Source: Pisaster brevispinus
Taxonomy: Eukaryota; Echinodermata; Asteroidea; Forcipulatida; Asteriidae
Length of the DNA stretch: 64,000 bases
Assembly: GCA_023634235.1 (NCBI GenBank)
Contig: JAMKCF010000019.1
Span: 8,573,684 to 8,637,683, forward strand
Reading direction: 5' to 3'
This document shows, piece after piece, positions 1 to 11,247 of this stretch (the stretch's first letter is position 1; the number at the start of each line of letters is the position of its first letter). Made by a program: the position numbers and the translations under genes. The notes beneath the pieces were generated by a model. The model was not told the origin of the DNA. It searched no databases and saw only the letters and a program-made list of their open reading frames with translations.

Positions 1-659
1 ATTCTATTTCTTACATCCCTGTGGAGACATCTTTTGGTCATTCCTTTGTTCCTGTAGTTAACATCGTCCCATGGACTTTGTACACACAATTTCCTTGTGG
101 AGCACCCCAGTCTTTAGAACTCCCTTATGGAGACCTTTTTTTTCCCCTTTTTTTTCCTTTTTTTTTCTCTTTCTTTTGTCTCCATAAGGTAGTAAATATT
201 TGAACAAACTAACACTCTCCAAACACTTGGGGTAATGTCATATAAGGCAATTTAGGGGCAAACAGTTCTAGGCAATCTCAAGGAAGAACGACTATTAACA
301 TCTAATTTTTTACATACATTTCTTTTGATTATCTCTTTGTGGCATTTTTATGTAAGGTTGTAATAAAAGTCTGTAATATTACTTTTATTATTATTATTAT
401 TTTATATTATTTTTTTCTCTCGCTGACAAAATTAATTTGGTAATTTTCTAGTTGTGCTCTTTTCTTAATGTGTTTTATATTTGGGGCATAAATTGTTAGC
501 CGATGAAATATGAATAAGAAAGTGAAGTGTAACATCGAAACATGTACCAAAATATTAAATAATTTGTAATGTCCTTTTGCGAATATTGCAGGACTTTCTT
601 TTTTCAATGTCATGGTTATATAATTATAAAATTCTGGCTTTACTTTTGTTGTTCACAAG
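1..659 (+). other. intron of the PARP1-like gene
   Basis: No coding exon is visible before the acceptor AG at 658-659. The stretch holds pyrimidine runs (about 136-180) and AT-rich sequence including a short ATT tract near 380-405. It is read as the intron preceding the penultimate PARP1 exon. Confidence 0.6.
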
Positions 660-1932
660 GTGAGGGGCGTACATATCCAAACCCAGCGGGCCAGGTGGTC
701 CTAGATGACGGAATGATTGTACCTACTGGGAAGGCAATCCAGACTGATTTGTCTAACACGAGTCTGTTGTACAATGAGTATCCTTTTAGAATCTTTCATC
801 TGTGGTCGTTTTTTTGTTTTGTTTTTAATTTGTGTTTCAAGATTTCAATAGTAGCTGGATTTTTCTTGCTTCTTTTACAAGCATTTTGGGAGGAAGTTCT
901 ATCAATTCAGTTTGACTTTTTGTTTTAATTGTGATTTCATGGAGCTATCCATGATTTATGTACGTGTTATCTGGAAAAATGGATCACAAGTTAATAAATC
1001 AATTAAAATTGAACACTGGGGGGGGGGGACTCAAGGCGCTATTAATCTAGGATCAGTGAGGGTCCGATCGCGAGGAATTGCAAGAAGTGGAACATAACTA
1101 CAATCTTTTTTATGCCTGTCACACATGTATTACTGGAGCTGAAATACATGGCAGAGCTGCCAACTCTCCCTGATTCTGCAGAAAGTTTTCCTGAAAATAA
1201 ACCAATCTTTCCATGTTCTGATGAACAAACTTGAAAATCTGCCTGGTGATGGATACTTTCTTCCTATTATGTTGAATGTAGTTCCAAATATCTCCCTGAT
1301 TGTTCTACAAAATCTCCCTGATTGTAAGATGCAAATGTTGGCAGCTCTGGATATGGGGGGGGGGGGTGTCAATGGGTGAAGTACATACCCCCCTCCTCCC
1401 AATATTTCCTTGCCTTTGAAGGGCACACCATAAGCATTATAAATCCTAAATCACCTGTATTACTTGGAGTACTTTCAAAAACATAGCACCTGTGTATTTA
1501 TAGGTTAGGCTCTAATGCATGTAATATCTCTTTCAAAGTAGAGGACTGGATTATATTTACTTGTTCAAACCACTGCTGTTGAATCCCTTGGGTACTTCAT
1601 ATGTTATGAGGAAGGTTAAAAATCCATGGGTTTTTTCTTCTAAGGCTCAGTAAACTAATGGCTTAATGAACGTATTAGCTAAGCAACAATTAGTGTGGAG
1701 GGCCAGTCACATGTAAATGTAAATCTTGTGGTATTTTTGGCTGGTACCCTGTTTGTGTTTAGCAGCATTTATCTGCGCCTACTAAATGTCTCAAGGAAGG
1801 CACTCCAAGGAACTAGTCAAAGTTACCGACAATGATGTTTCCTTAACTGACCCTTCTTCTAGATTCATCGTGTACGACATTGCCCAGATACGCATGAAAT
1901 ACCTGATCAAGATGAACTTCAATTACAACTAA
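660..1932 (+). CDS. PARP1: PARP1-like poly(ADP-ribose) polymerase, last two coding exons (3' end of gene)
   Basis: Two exons, 660-777 and 1863-1932, join in frame: the first is preceded by AG at 658-659 and followed by GT at 778-779; the second is preceded by AG at 1861-1862 and ends at TAA 1930-1932. The joined C-terminus contains GEGRTYPNP, then SLLYNEFIVYDIAQ, then a run ending KMNFNYN. This is the end of the ADP-ribosyltransferase catalytic domain: the Glu in YNE corresponds to the catalytic Glu988 of human PARP1, which supports chain elongation of ADP-ribose from NAD+ on nuclear proteins after DNA breakage. The spacing and the SLLYNE-IVYDIAQ block fit PARP1 better than PARP2 or PARP3. 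Phe follows the catalytic Glu where human PARP1 has Tyr. The rest of the gene lies before base 1. Sure of the family, fairly sure of the paralogue. Confidence 0.88.
1152..1349. mobile_element. short inverted-repeat element (hAT-like MITE) in the last PARP1 intron
   Basis: A perfect 13-bp terminal inverted repeat, CAGAGCTGCCAAC at 1152-1164 and its complement at 1337-1349, bounds 198 bp. Inside, the motif CTCCCTGATT occurs three times (about 1166, 1292 and 1314), as expected of subterminal repeats in a non-autonomous DNA transposon. Ends of the CAG...CTG type are shared with several other elements in the window. No clear target duplication remains, so the superfamily is inference. Confidence 0.6.
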
Positions 1933-1959
1933 ACAACCAGGTGTAGTCTTCATCCAACA

Positions 1960-2290
1960 GCAGTTTTTATGGTAAATGTGCCATCAGTGTGTCTGACCTA
2001 GCTCCTCCTATAAGAGTGTTTGAGCGTAAAACCAGGCTTTCTGCTTCCTCTCACCCATACACTCTTGCTTTGCTGAGATGTAGAACAAAGAGCCATTCCA
2101 ACAGCTTTATTCTACGTACTGCATCTCTTTTGAACTTATTGCCTGGTGCGTGTTTCCCTCCATCCTACAATCTAGACTGTTTTAAGAGGAATATCAATTC
2201 TTACCTTCAGCTCCCCTGAGTTATTTTCATCTTGTAGCCCCTTAGCAAGAGTGGCTTTTAGCCTTCTTTGGGGCAAACTTGCAAAAAAAA
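1960..2290 (+). mobile_element. L2/CR1-type LINE remnant, end of reverse transcriptase frame and 3' tail
   Basis: The frame ending at 2219 reads SDLAPPIRVFERKTRLSASS then HPYTLALLRCRT and SNSFILRTASLLNLLPG, the signature of the last part of the reverse transcriptase of L2/CR1/Daphne-like non-LTR retrotransposons. After the stop, the sequence around 2235-2280 (TAGCCCCTTAGCAAGAGTGG) resembles the short 3' UTR of such elements. Only the extreme 3' end is present, as usual for 5'-truncated LINE copies. It sits directly behind the PARP1 stop codon, so it may be part of that gene's 3' UTR. Confidence 0.7.
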
Positions 2291-2299
2291 TACCTGATG

Positions 2300-4380
2300 T
2301 CCCTCAATGTTTCTCAATTTGTCTTCTTCACATTCTGAAGTCAACCTTTAAGATATATAGGTTTTTAATTTGTTTTATTGCAGTGATAGCCCAAAACCTG
2401 GCCAAATTTGCCAAAGTCTGTTTTCTGTGAACCATTAGTAATCATCATGGAGAATTTTTCCCCCGATACTGGTCACTTAAAAATCATGTTGATAAGTCAT
2501 TACATCACGTGCATAAGTAGATTAGACATGTACGCTTTTCACTTTTTAAGCGTACATACTTTTGTAATCTCAACAAGATTTTGCACTGTTCAAGGGTGAT
2601 TTTTAAGACAAAAATTAAACAAATTATGAGATTTTGAGAAATCATATAAAAGGCAAAATCAGACCTGTCTTGGTTCTTGTGTAAATTGTAAAACAAAGTT
2701 TGAACCAAATGAAGAATAACTAGTTCACAGGTGACAACCATGTGCAAAGAATCTCTTCTTGGAAAAAGAGATGTTTCTGAAAGGGACCAGTAGTGAGATA
2801 TGTTTAAACAGTTTTGAGAGTTCCGACTTGACATCACACAGTGTGAAGTCAGCCATCTTAACGAGCAAATCAATTTTTTATTTTCAAATGCACAGCTAAG
2901 CATTTTGCATCAATACTGCTCAAAGCCAAAACCCAGGTTGCCTGTAAACATCCTTTGGGAACCTCTGGTTTCTTTTTATAACCATCACTTTGTCTTTGAT
3001 ATTTTTCTTACCTTAGAAAACTTTTGTTAATGGAACATATACCACTTTCTTCTTCACTGTAGACGACTTTTAGTTGCCCAAGATCACACACACACAAAAA
3101 CGCTCAAGCCTGAGCACAAATGCCCTTTGAAATAAAGCTGTAGTTTTGTCCATTTTCAACCTCCAAACCAATGCGTTCCAATCCTCCATACCCAATGCTT
3201 AGAATGAGAAAGATCCAATTTCGAAAATGGTTGAAAAAACAGGTGAGTACATGCTGTTGTTTGAGAATGTGTGCTTTGCACATAAGTTGTCAAAACAATT
3301 TGGTCACCTGCGGTTGTTTGTCAAAACAACGAGGGTTGATGGCAGAGGACATTTTTGTTAAAATGTAATTAAATAAATACATATTTTTTTAATCAATCTC
3401 ATTGATCACTCTGTCATGCACAATTTGTACTGATAGTAATAAAGTTCATAAACTTCCGCAGAACAGTCTTACTTGGTTTGAGTAGATACTTGAATGCAAT
3501 GTAATGTACATTGTTGGTTATTTTTTAAAATTAATAATCTGATAAAAATGTGGACCATGTTTGAGATGGCATCCTTGCATGCTCCTGCTCAGTCTCTTGA
3601 AGACGGCGAGCCTGTTTCTCAGTTCATGCACAATCTGCCACCTTGATTAAAGGTATTCTACAGGGTTTGAGAAGATGAAAAACAACTTTATTTAATTTTA
3701 GTCTGGAAGCTTTCTGATTATGAAGTTCCTAGAACCATTTTTTGTGAAATGTTTCCCTCTGAAAGTCATATTCAAGAAAAATATCTACAAACCTAAAAAA
3801 TGCAACAGTTGATATGGTTGTTACAACCAAAATTAAGGACAGTGTGTTTACATGCAGAAAATTGTGCATGGTTTTTCATTATTCTTTCCTGACCCATACA
3901 ACGCAATAAGCACAAACTTTCACAGGTTTGTTATAACACATGTATATGGTTGATAACACAAAACGTGAACATTGTCTGCAACTATTTTGTCAAAACTGCG
4001 AATCCTGTAAAATACCTTTGAGAAGGACAATATGCCTTACACAGTAAACTGTTTATTTTTAAAGTTCAAAGATTATTTGACGTTCAAAATAGTGTAAATG
4101 TTTCTGAGGGATGTAGGATGTTCATGTTCACAATTCTGGTGATTTACAGCTCATAAAACAAAAACAAATATGGGAAATCTTTTACTTTTTCTTTTAAGAA
4201 AAGAGGTTAAATATCTGATGTTGGTCGTTTAAACATGATTTTTATGATTTTTACTGAAAGTGAACCTGGAATTTTCCCAGGATAACTGCATTGTTTCAAA
4301 TGATGAAAATGACGAAATCCCAATGATGAACATACCTTTCCATTAAATTCCTTTCCGTTTTCAATTACCAGAGTGCAGCT
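2300..4380. other. PARP1 3' flank, no gene seen
   Basis: AT-rich sequence without a supportable coding exon. AATAAA hexamers at 3131-3136 and 3438-3443 could serve the upstream PARP1 transcript if its 3' UTR runs through the LINE remnant. Around 3690-4010 is a decayed copy of a dispersed repeat whose phrase 'CTGATTATGAAGTTC' recurs, with changes, near 23437, 38510 and 44565. Confidence 0.4.
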
Positions 4381-5064
4381 ATAATAATAATAATAATAAA
4401 AGTGGCCATTTATAATGCGCCATGTCTGTCTAAAAGACACTCCTGGCGCAGGAGAGATGCAGTAAGCAAGTGGGCCTACAATAAGTTAAATAGATGACAT
4501 TTTAAGCACAAAAATAGGTTTTCAAGTGAGTTTTGAAGCTGGTATAAGTGGTGACTTGTCGGAGATTGGGGGGCAGTTCATTCAATAGAGATGGGCCAGA
4601 GTGTGAGAAGGATCGGGTTCCCCATGAGTGGTGTGTACATGAAATGTGAAGAAGTTTGGTGTCAGATGATTGGAACTGCCTGGGTGGTGCATGAAGATGT
4701 ATCAGGCTCTGGATGTATGTTGGTGCTGTGCCCTGGAGAGACTGTACACAATAAGGAGAATTTTCAAGTCGATGCGTTTTTGAACCGGGAGCCGGTGCAG
4801 AGCCTTGAGGATCGGAGAGATATGTGATGATCCTTTGGTAAGGGTGACTAGTCGGGCAGCTGAATTCTGGAGCCTTTGGAGACGCTTGATCTGATATTCT
4901 GGCATATTGCTGAGAGGCATTGCAGAAGTCAAGTCTTGATGATATTAGACAGTGCACAATCTGCTCTGTTGCTTTGCGAGAGAGAAACTTTCGAATGTGT
5001 GAAAGGTTGCGTAGCTGGTACCTGAAAGATTTAGCGATGTGAGATATGTTATTGTTGAATGAAA
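4380..5064 (-). mobile_element. L2/CR1-type LINE remnant, frameshifted reverse transcriptase C-terminus
   Basis: On the minus strand, from about 5064 down to 4502, three reading frames in turn give pieces of one reverse transcriptase: LRNLSHIRKFLSRK and SSRLDFCNA, then PEYQIKRLQRLQNSAARLVT and LHRLPVQKRIDLKILLIVY, then GTAPTYIQSLIHLHAP and LLNELPPNLRQVTTYTSFK. This order is the thumb/C-terminal region of L2/CR1 reverse transcriptases. At least two frameshifts make it dead. The 3' end on that strand runs to an ATT microsatellite at 4381-4398, as L2-like tails do. Confidence 0.85.
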
Positions 5065-5855
5065 AAACTATGTCATTGTTGACAACAACAAAAAGTTGCG
5101 TAAAATTAGACCATTTATTGTAAAACTAGTTAATTTGCAACATTTAAGGAAAATGCCCAGCGTAACCAGTTTGGGAAATCATTCATGCCTTTTTATCTGT
5201 CTTTTATATTATACTTTAGACATTGAATTTCTTTGCAAATTTAAAGTTGCATGCTCACATTTGTATGTGACAACTACAGTAGAAGGAGAGCTCACTTTGT
5301 GGAATTGTTATTTTTGATAACTAAGTTTCAATCTTTCAAATATGCACCAGTAAAATATGGGTAAAAGTAAAAACCAGCCGAAGAGATGATTCAAAATTAC
5401 TTGCTCTTAACCTTGAAAAAAGAAATACCAATGATGCCCATGTAAATAATCTCTTACACCAACTTTGATGACTTATAGAGGATGCCGAAATTACTTTTAA
5501 GCGATTTTCACATTAAATGCAATCATGAATATTTTTAAATAAGTCATAAGGAATGATGTTTTTATTCAAAACCTGTTCAGCCCATTTCAAATATTTTATT
5601 TCATTTTTTGTTTATTCTTGTACTGCTTTGAAGTACTCAGAATGTTCTGAATAAACCACACAGAAGTGCCAATTTCAGATAATTTGTACAGTGTTACAGT
5701 TTATTTTCTTTGAATTCAGGTTTAATAATGTCATCGCTACTGCAATCATCCTCGTGACATTCCTAAATGCAGTAAAGAAATAAATACAAATTATTATATC
5801 AAGATATAAAAAGGAGCCCAACTATTTTCCCTTGCCTCAGCTGGTTAGACAATTA

Positions 5856-5984
5856 GGCCGTGTCCGAAACGGCAACTTCGGCTACAGCTACAGCTAGATC
5901 AGCGCGTCTGCCGGTGTTGAAGAATAGGCAGACGCGCGCGATCTAGCCGTAGCTGTAGCCGAAGTCGCCGTTTCGGACACGGCC
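5856..5984. mobile_element. palindromic MITE, Harbinger-like, with TTA target duplication
   Basis: The 129 bp form an almost complete hairpin: the left arm starts GGCCGTGTCCGAAACGGC and the right arm is its complement, with the arms continuing through CTTCGGCTACAGCTACAGCT and a GC-rich GATC..CGCG stretch to a short loop near 5912-5930. TTA is present immediately outside both ends (5853-5855 and 5985-5987), matching the 3-bp TWA target duplication of PIF/Harbinger elements. It has no coding capacity. Confidence 0.75.
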
Positions 5985-6230
5985 TTATAGACTTTTCTTT
6001 TGCAATATTTCACAGCCGGGAGATTTGCCAACCGTACTAGGAAAATTTTGGTTGGCTTTCAGTGCAAACAAATACCATAATTTATACTTTTATACAAATG
6101 CTAGCAAATTACATATATCACTGATAAATCAACTGTGCTTCCGGAAAACAAAGTGCACACCTTCTTCCTTTATAAAAAAGTTTTTAAAAGGGCAGATTGA
6201 TGTCAACCAAGTTATACATTTGTGATACTC

Positions 6231-6248
6231 GGGGGGGGGGGGGGGGGA
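6231..6248 (+). repeat. poly-G tract
   Basis: A run of G of about 17 bases. Similar homopolymer G or C runs occur near 1018-1028, 1356-1367, 15247-15267 and 45402-45415; they look like ordinary low-complexity tracts. Confidence 0.8.
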
Positions 6249-6576
6249 GTTAAATAATGGTTAAGTTTTGGTAAATGGTTAAGTTTTGGTAAATGAAAGA
6301 CAGGTCTAGGCAACAAAGAAAAATAGCTACACCGTGATCAATTTCTACTGCTTATTTGTTATTACCATTTTTCCGCCCAAAATGGCTTTAATTTGAACTT
6401 TTTTGCATCTAATATGCATTTTTGATATAGAACTCTAGTCGCTAGATTATAGGTATTTTTAAACAACATTATTATCCCTGTTCAGCAGGCCTACTTGGAC
6501 CATTCTTAAACATGTTATCAACTACCTGAGGACCATACAACCCTAAGCTGGAGGTTAATCCAACACAAGACTATTT

Positions 6577-6692
6577 CAGCCCTTGAAGGTTTGGGTTGAG
6601 AGAAGCAGTTGCTCAAGGGTACAAGTGTCTTGACCGGGAATCGAACCCACACTAATGAACATAAGCCCAATGCACTACACTGATCAGCCATG
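6577..6692 (-). mobile_element. tRNA-derived SINE, minus strand
   Basis: Read on the minus strand the segment has a degraded A box (TGGCTGATCAGTG, near 6690) and a good B box (GGTTCGATTCC, near 6640), followed by GGTCAAGACACTTGTACCCT, the start of a SINE body also seen at 37950 and 48010. It is too diverged for a working tRNA gene. Confidence 0.65.
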
Positions 6693-7085
6693 ACACACCA
6701 TCTAGGAACTACTCAGTTGCCCTTTTGGGCTAATAAAGAAGAAGAAAAAAAGGGTTACCTTCAAGTTTGTCATTTTGGTAAAAATTGTGAAAATGGCAAG
6801 ACTACTTGTGGTTTTTACAAATTATTTCATACTGAAAACAATTGCTTTTGTTTATTCAAAATTGGGGATCTTTTACAGAATTTCACATCGTGGTTAATTA
6901 TCTTAAAAGTAAAGAGTTTGTATCTCAGTTTTGTTTAATTTACTTTGACTTTATTCCTACATGCTAAATTAAAAGATGCTTATACCTTGAGTTTGTTATT
7001 GGACAGTGAAAATGTTTGGTTACATTTGGTGATAATTAGAAATAGAAAATTCCACCCCATAAGATAAGTCTTGCGGGACTGTTAG

Positions 7086-7180
7086 TTGTGTCACAATATT
7101 GCAGAAAAGTGAGTAGTGTATACTAATTACTATCAACACTTTTAGTTCACTATTCACTATTCTGCAATATTGTGACACAA
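7086..7180. repeat. short hairpin element with perfect 21-bp arms
   Basis: TTGTGTCACAATATTGCAGAA at 7086-7106 is repeated in inverted orientation at 7160-7180 without mismatch, and looser complementarity extends a few bases outside (GTTA...TAAC). The 53-bp loop has no coding sense. It is a MITE or foldback remnant about 200 bp before the SAMD15-like start codon. Confidence 0.7.
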
Positions 7181-7386
7181 TAGTAACTGTTGTAAATCCT
7201 TCTTTTATATTAATTAAGTGAAATTTGAGACTTGGATTGATAGAATTCTTCCGCCTTTTGCGGAAACACAAACTGTATTACGAAACAAAACAAACAAGTT
7301 TTAAGTTGTTGGGCAGCTCTCACCTAAAGAGGGCGTGCTTCCAAACTTGCTTAATGCAACCTCTATCCCTAGCAACGATCAACAAG

Positions 7387-9569
7387 ATGGCGGAAGCAAC
7401 AATACGAGCTGAGGCAATGGAACCGAGTTGTTTGAGATGGTCCAGTGATCAAGTGGCAGACTGGACTGCAGATCTTGGATATCCACAATACAGGGTTTGT
7501 AGAAATTATTTACATTGGTTCATTTGTAGTTGTACTTGTAACTTGACTGTGTTTTGTTTTTTCTTGGGTCGGTAGCGAATTAAAGTTAAACTTAAAAAGA
7601 CAAAGTGACTGCAGTGCATATGCTGTACCATGTGTACTTCTGTGTTGTGTACCACCGTGTCACTAGAACCAAGAAGTTGGCCCACTTTGTTGGGCTGTTA
7701 CTCTTTTGCATCATCTGATGATAAGAGCAATGTTAAAAAGAGAGCTATAACACTACACAAGTAGCCCAACAAGGTGGGCTTTGAACATGTTAAAGTAGGC
7801 CTTATCAAATGATCATCATTCGTGACTATCGTATTCTTATCAATCATAACTTGAAGACTTTCTCTGTCTACAAATACTTGCGACAATCACAACTCAAGAA
7901 TGACTGTAGTGTTAAGTGTCCTGAACTGTCCAAAATTAAGTAGAAGTTAGAGTCACGACGCGTTGACACTTGACTGCTCGTATTCAGTTACAATTCGACA
8001 ACTCGGCATACATATTTATTTTTCTACTCCGTATACTCCTATTTATAAATAATGAATAGGAGTCCTACTCTTATTCATAAATATGACCAATTTAATTGTG
8101 AAACATTTGTAAGACTTAAAAAGAGGTACTTGTATGTAATTTACTAAAATTAAAAACAGACAGGAGTTCTCAAACTTTTATCAAACATTTTTGTTACATA
8201 GTAAGATAGGGGGTTAACGTTGGGGCCCAAGTTGGACTCCTCTATTGCATACAATCCAAATTTCTACTTGAAATTTGAAATGTTTCTAGCAAAAACCAAA
8301 ACAAATAATCATGTTTTTGTGCTTTGCTTTAAATTTCAGGAATGCTTTACTACAAATGGAATTGATGGGCGTAAACTCATTTTAGTGGATGCATCACATT
8401 TGCCCTCTCTTGGAATCACAGATTTTGAACATATACAGGTGATTTACTAATAAACCTTCACTTTGTCATGACTGTCCTTTAATTAAGTTAAATTGTTTGT
8501 TTCAGAATCTTTAGTGGAGCCTAATTAGGTAGTCATTTCTTATACAGAATAGTCTGTCATTTGTCAGCCATGTTCATTACACTACAGAGAAAGTCACTAG
8601 TTGTGTAATAATTATGGTGGATTTATGTTGGTGTGGCCTGAAACCAAGAATTGTTCATTTGTTTTAATTTAAGAATTGTTTTACATACATTCTACACGTA
8701 CATACCAAAATGCCTGAAGCATGGATAACTTTCCTAACGATAAGACAATGACCAAAAGCAGAAGGGAAGTTACACACTATCACTTCCTTGAAACTGATGT
8801 AGATTGTAATCAACCAAAAAGCCAAGCTTTGTATACTAAATCAGGCATACAGGGCAGCCCTTGTACTTGATAAAATGTTCCTATTTTTAACACTGACCAA
8901 AATTTCATGTCTGCTAAATGCATAAATATTACAATAAAAATAATAATAATTAGATAGCATTTTACATATATTATATATATATCACTTTATGCAAGACCCA
9001 AATTGATTTACCATGAAATAGGCCCATTGAAAATTGTTTTAAAATTACACAGGTAAAAAAAGAGAAGATACCTTTCTACAAAACATGCTATGAAATCGAT
9101 TTGGGGGAAACTTAACCAAAAGAACCATATAGCCAAAATGGGACAATTATCTTTTCTTTTCTTTTTTCCTTCTTCTTTTCGAAGACCAAAAGCACAAGGG
9201 AAATTATTCACTGTTATTTCCTAAAATCTCATGATTTTAGTGAACCACAAAACCCAAGCTTTGTATAGGCTAATAAATGCAGAAACATTATAATAATAAT
9301 AGTAATAAGGGGGAGAAAATATTTACTAAAGATTTATTTGTTTTGTTCCCTTCATGAATTCACAGCATATATCCAAAAGTGTAAGGGACCTTCTAGGAAT
9401 TGAAGAGCCTTACTGGAACCGTAGTATATCCCTCCCTCATCGCGAGAAGATGGGAATGTACCTGGAGAGAAAGAGCATAACCGGTCCTATTGCTGACAAC
9501 TTCACCTACAACAAATATATGAAGGAACTGAAGAAAGAAGATTTGGCTAAGAATGGAACCAAGAGGTAG
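7387..9569 (+). CDS. SAMD15: SAM-domain protein, SAMD15-like, three coding exons
   Basis: Exons 7387-7494, 8340-8438 and 9366-9569 (stop TAG 9567-9569) join in phase 0 at both junctions, with AG before and GT after each internal boundary, to give 136 residues. The start ATG lies in AACAAGATGG, a good Kozak context. Residues about 17-83 form a sterile alpha motif: WSSDQVADWTADLGYPQYR, then ECFTTNGIDGRKLILVDAS, then LGITDFEHIQHISKSVRDLL. The following EEPYWNRSISLPHRE block is typical of vertebrate SAMD15, whose SAM domain is C-terminal in a much longer protein; here almost nothing precedes it. SAM domains mediate protein-protein binding; the partner is unknown. The stop codon overlaps a possible donor (AAGAG|GTAGAC at 9561-9571), so a longer splice form is possible. 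AATAAA at 10441-10446 is a plausible poly(A) signal. Confidence 0.82.
7678..7790. repeat. imperfect hairpin (MITE-like) in SAMD15 intron 1
   Basis: GGCCCACTTTGTTGGGCT near 7679 pairs with AGCCCAACAAGGTGGGCT near 7768 with about two mismatches. The two halves enclose roughly 75 bp without coding sense. Confidence 0.5.
8439..9365 (+). other. SAMD15-like intron 2, no further gene seen
   Basis: AT-rich intron containing ATA/TAA microsatellite sequence near 8933-8990 and a related pair of segments around 8750 and 9185 (both contain 'AAGACCAAAAGCA'-like text followed by 'AAGGGAA'), probably copies of one dispersed repeat. Confidence 0.4.
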
Positions 9570-9674
9570 ACTTATTGGAGAGGAGAAATGGGTAGGGGGA
9601 TGTTCCAAAAGGAAGTCGTGATGGCATTATATATTATTTTAAGAATAATTGAGAAATATATTTATAAAAAACCA

Positions 9675-9850
9675 GGCACCAATTTCATAAAGCTGTGAGA
9701 TGAAACAAATTGGCTAAGCTCAGTCAAAGTCTTGCTTTGCATCTAAACAAATAAAGCATGTGTTGCTTGTAGCTCTACCCTTGCTAGATTTTCCTTTGCA
9801 AAGTTTTCAAGCAATATTTTTTAGCTGTCAGCTTTATGTAATGGGTCCCT
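9675..9850. repeat. MITE-like copy with AATTTCAT ends
   Basis: Begins GGCACCAATTTCATAAAGCT and ends AGCTTTATGTAATGGGTCCC, an imperfect inverted repeat. The same type of ends occurs at 34055-34248. It lies in the SAMD15-like 3' region. Confidence 0.45.
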
Positions 9851-11081
9851 ATATTCCGTCGTAAGGACAAGGCTGCTTTCCAGGAAAGAAGGGCAAAATA
9901 TGAAAACATTTTTAAGGGGCATAAAGACTATAATAACAAACACCTTTGCAAAATTCCAGATCTACCAACTTGAAGACATTGCAAATATTCTGAAAAGATT
10001 TGATGCAGAATTGTAGTTTGATATCACAAAACTATGTTATAATAACGTAACCAGTGATTTATTTATTTATTTATTATTTTTTTAGTGGGGATGTGGGTTA
10101 GGGTTACATCAAGATATCTCAAATGTAAACTAAACAAAGTTGGTGATTATGCTCTTGGCCACCTGAAAATGGCTCCAGATAGATGAAATGCTCTTAATGT
10201 AAAAATAATAGTAATGATTGATGAGTGAATAGAGAGCGAGGGGGCACTTTTAGACCTATACATAGTAACATGATATGAAGACCTATGGAATTTCCCAACC
10301 AAAATTACAATCTATTTGATAAAAAAGGGGGTAAATATTTTTTACTTAAAAACTCAAAATGACAAACCTTCAATCATGAATATTATAATATGAAATTGTC
10401 TTTATTTTGTCTGATTGACTATTATTGTGATATCTTTTGCAATAAATTACAATATTTATTTACTTGATTTGATGTATTCATTGTGATGGCTATTCTGCTG
10501 GAGCTGAATTATGGCTGATAGATTTAAGAAGTGTACATTTTATTGTAATTTTTATATTGTGTGGAAACAAATAAAAAAAAGCACATTCTAAAATAAAAGA
10601 AATCATACTTGAATATTTACTTTTGTGTTCAAATATGTTGTTATCATTATTTATTCATTTCTTCAAGGGGGGGCTGGAGAAAGCAGTCAATACAAAATTT
10701 TCTTCAAACATTTTGTAACTTTTTTTAAAGCTTAGATAAACCTTAGAAAACTACGAAAATTGTGTCCCTCGTGCTCTAAAAGATAATATTTTACTTTTCT
10801 AATGACATTGATACCATTTAAAAAAAGATCTAAAACGCATCTAAATATCTTGATGAGTTATAAATCAGTGTCGTCTGCTACTAATATTCAAGTAACAGTC
10901 TTTGTAGAGGGCGCTGTAAAGCATTAAAACAAAAACAGCACGAGTCAGGTGCTCTTCATAAAGACAATATACGTATGTAAGGCGTTCATAGAAATTGGAC
11001 ACCGTACTGCCCTAAACGCCGTGTAATAATCGAATACGTGGCTGGAGATCTAAGAAATCCGGACGATAACCGGTGTCTACT

Positions 11082-11247
11082 ATGGCCGATTTCCAAGTTT
11101 CTCCAGACGGCTTAACACCGACAATCGACGAAGAGTCGCCGTCTTCATTAAACGGCAGTGTGGAGGTTGAAGATTCTCAAGATATTGAGTCGAAGTGGGG
11201 ATTTCCTCTGTCTGCTTTGTACAAACTTTCGCTTACTTTTTTCAGAG
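11082..11247 (+). CDS. ACBD3: ACBD3 coding exon 1
   Basis: Residues 1-55 plus one base. Acidic leader, then the start of the acyl-CoA-binding fold ([17 protein letters not shown]). The donor is AGAG|GTAAGG at 11248. Confidence 0.93.

Noticed and set aside
569..928. 119-codon open frame over the PARP1 exon
   Set aside because: Only 660-777 has coding character; the rest is read-through into intron on both sides.
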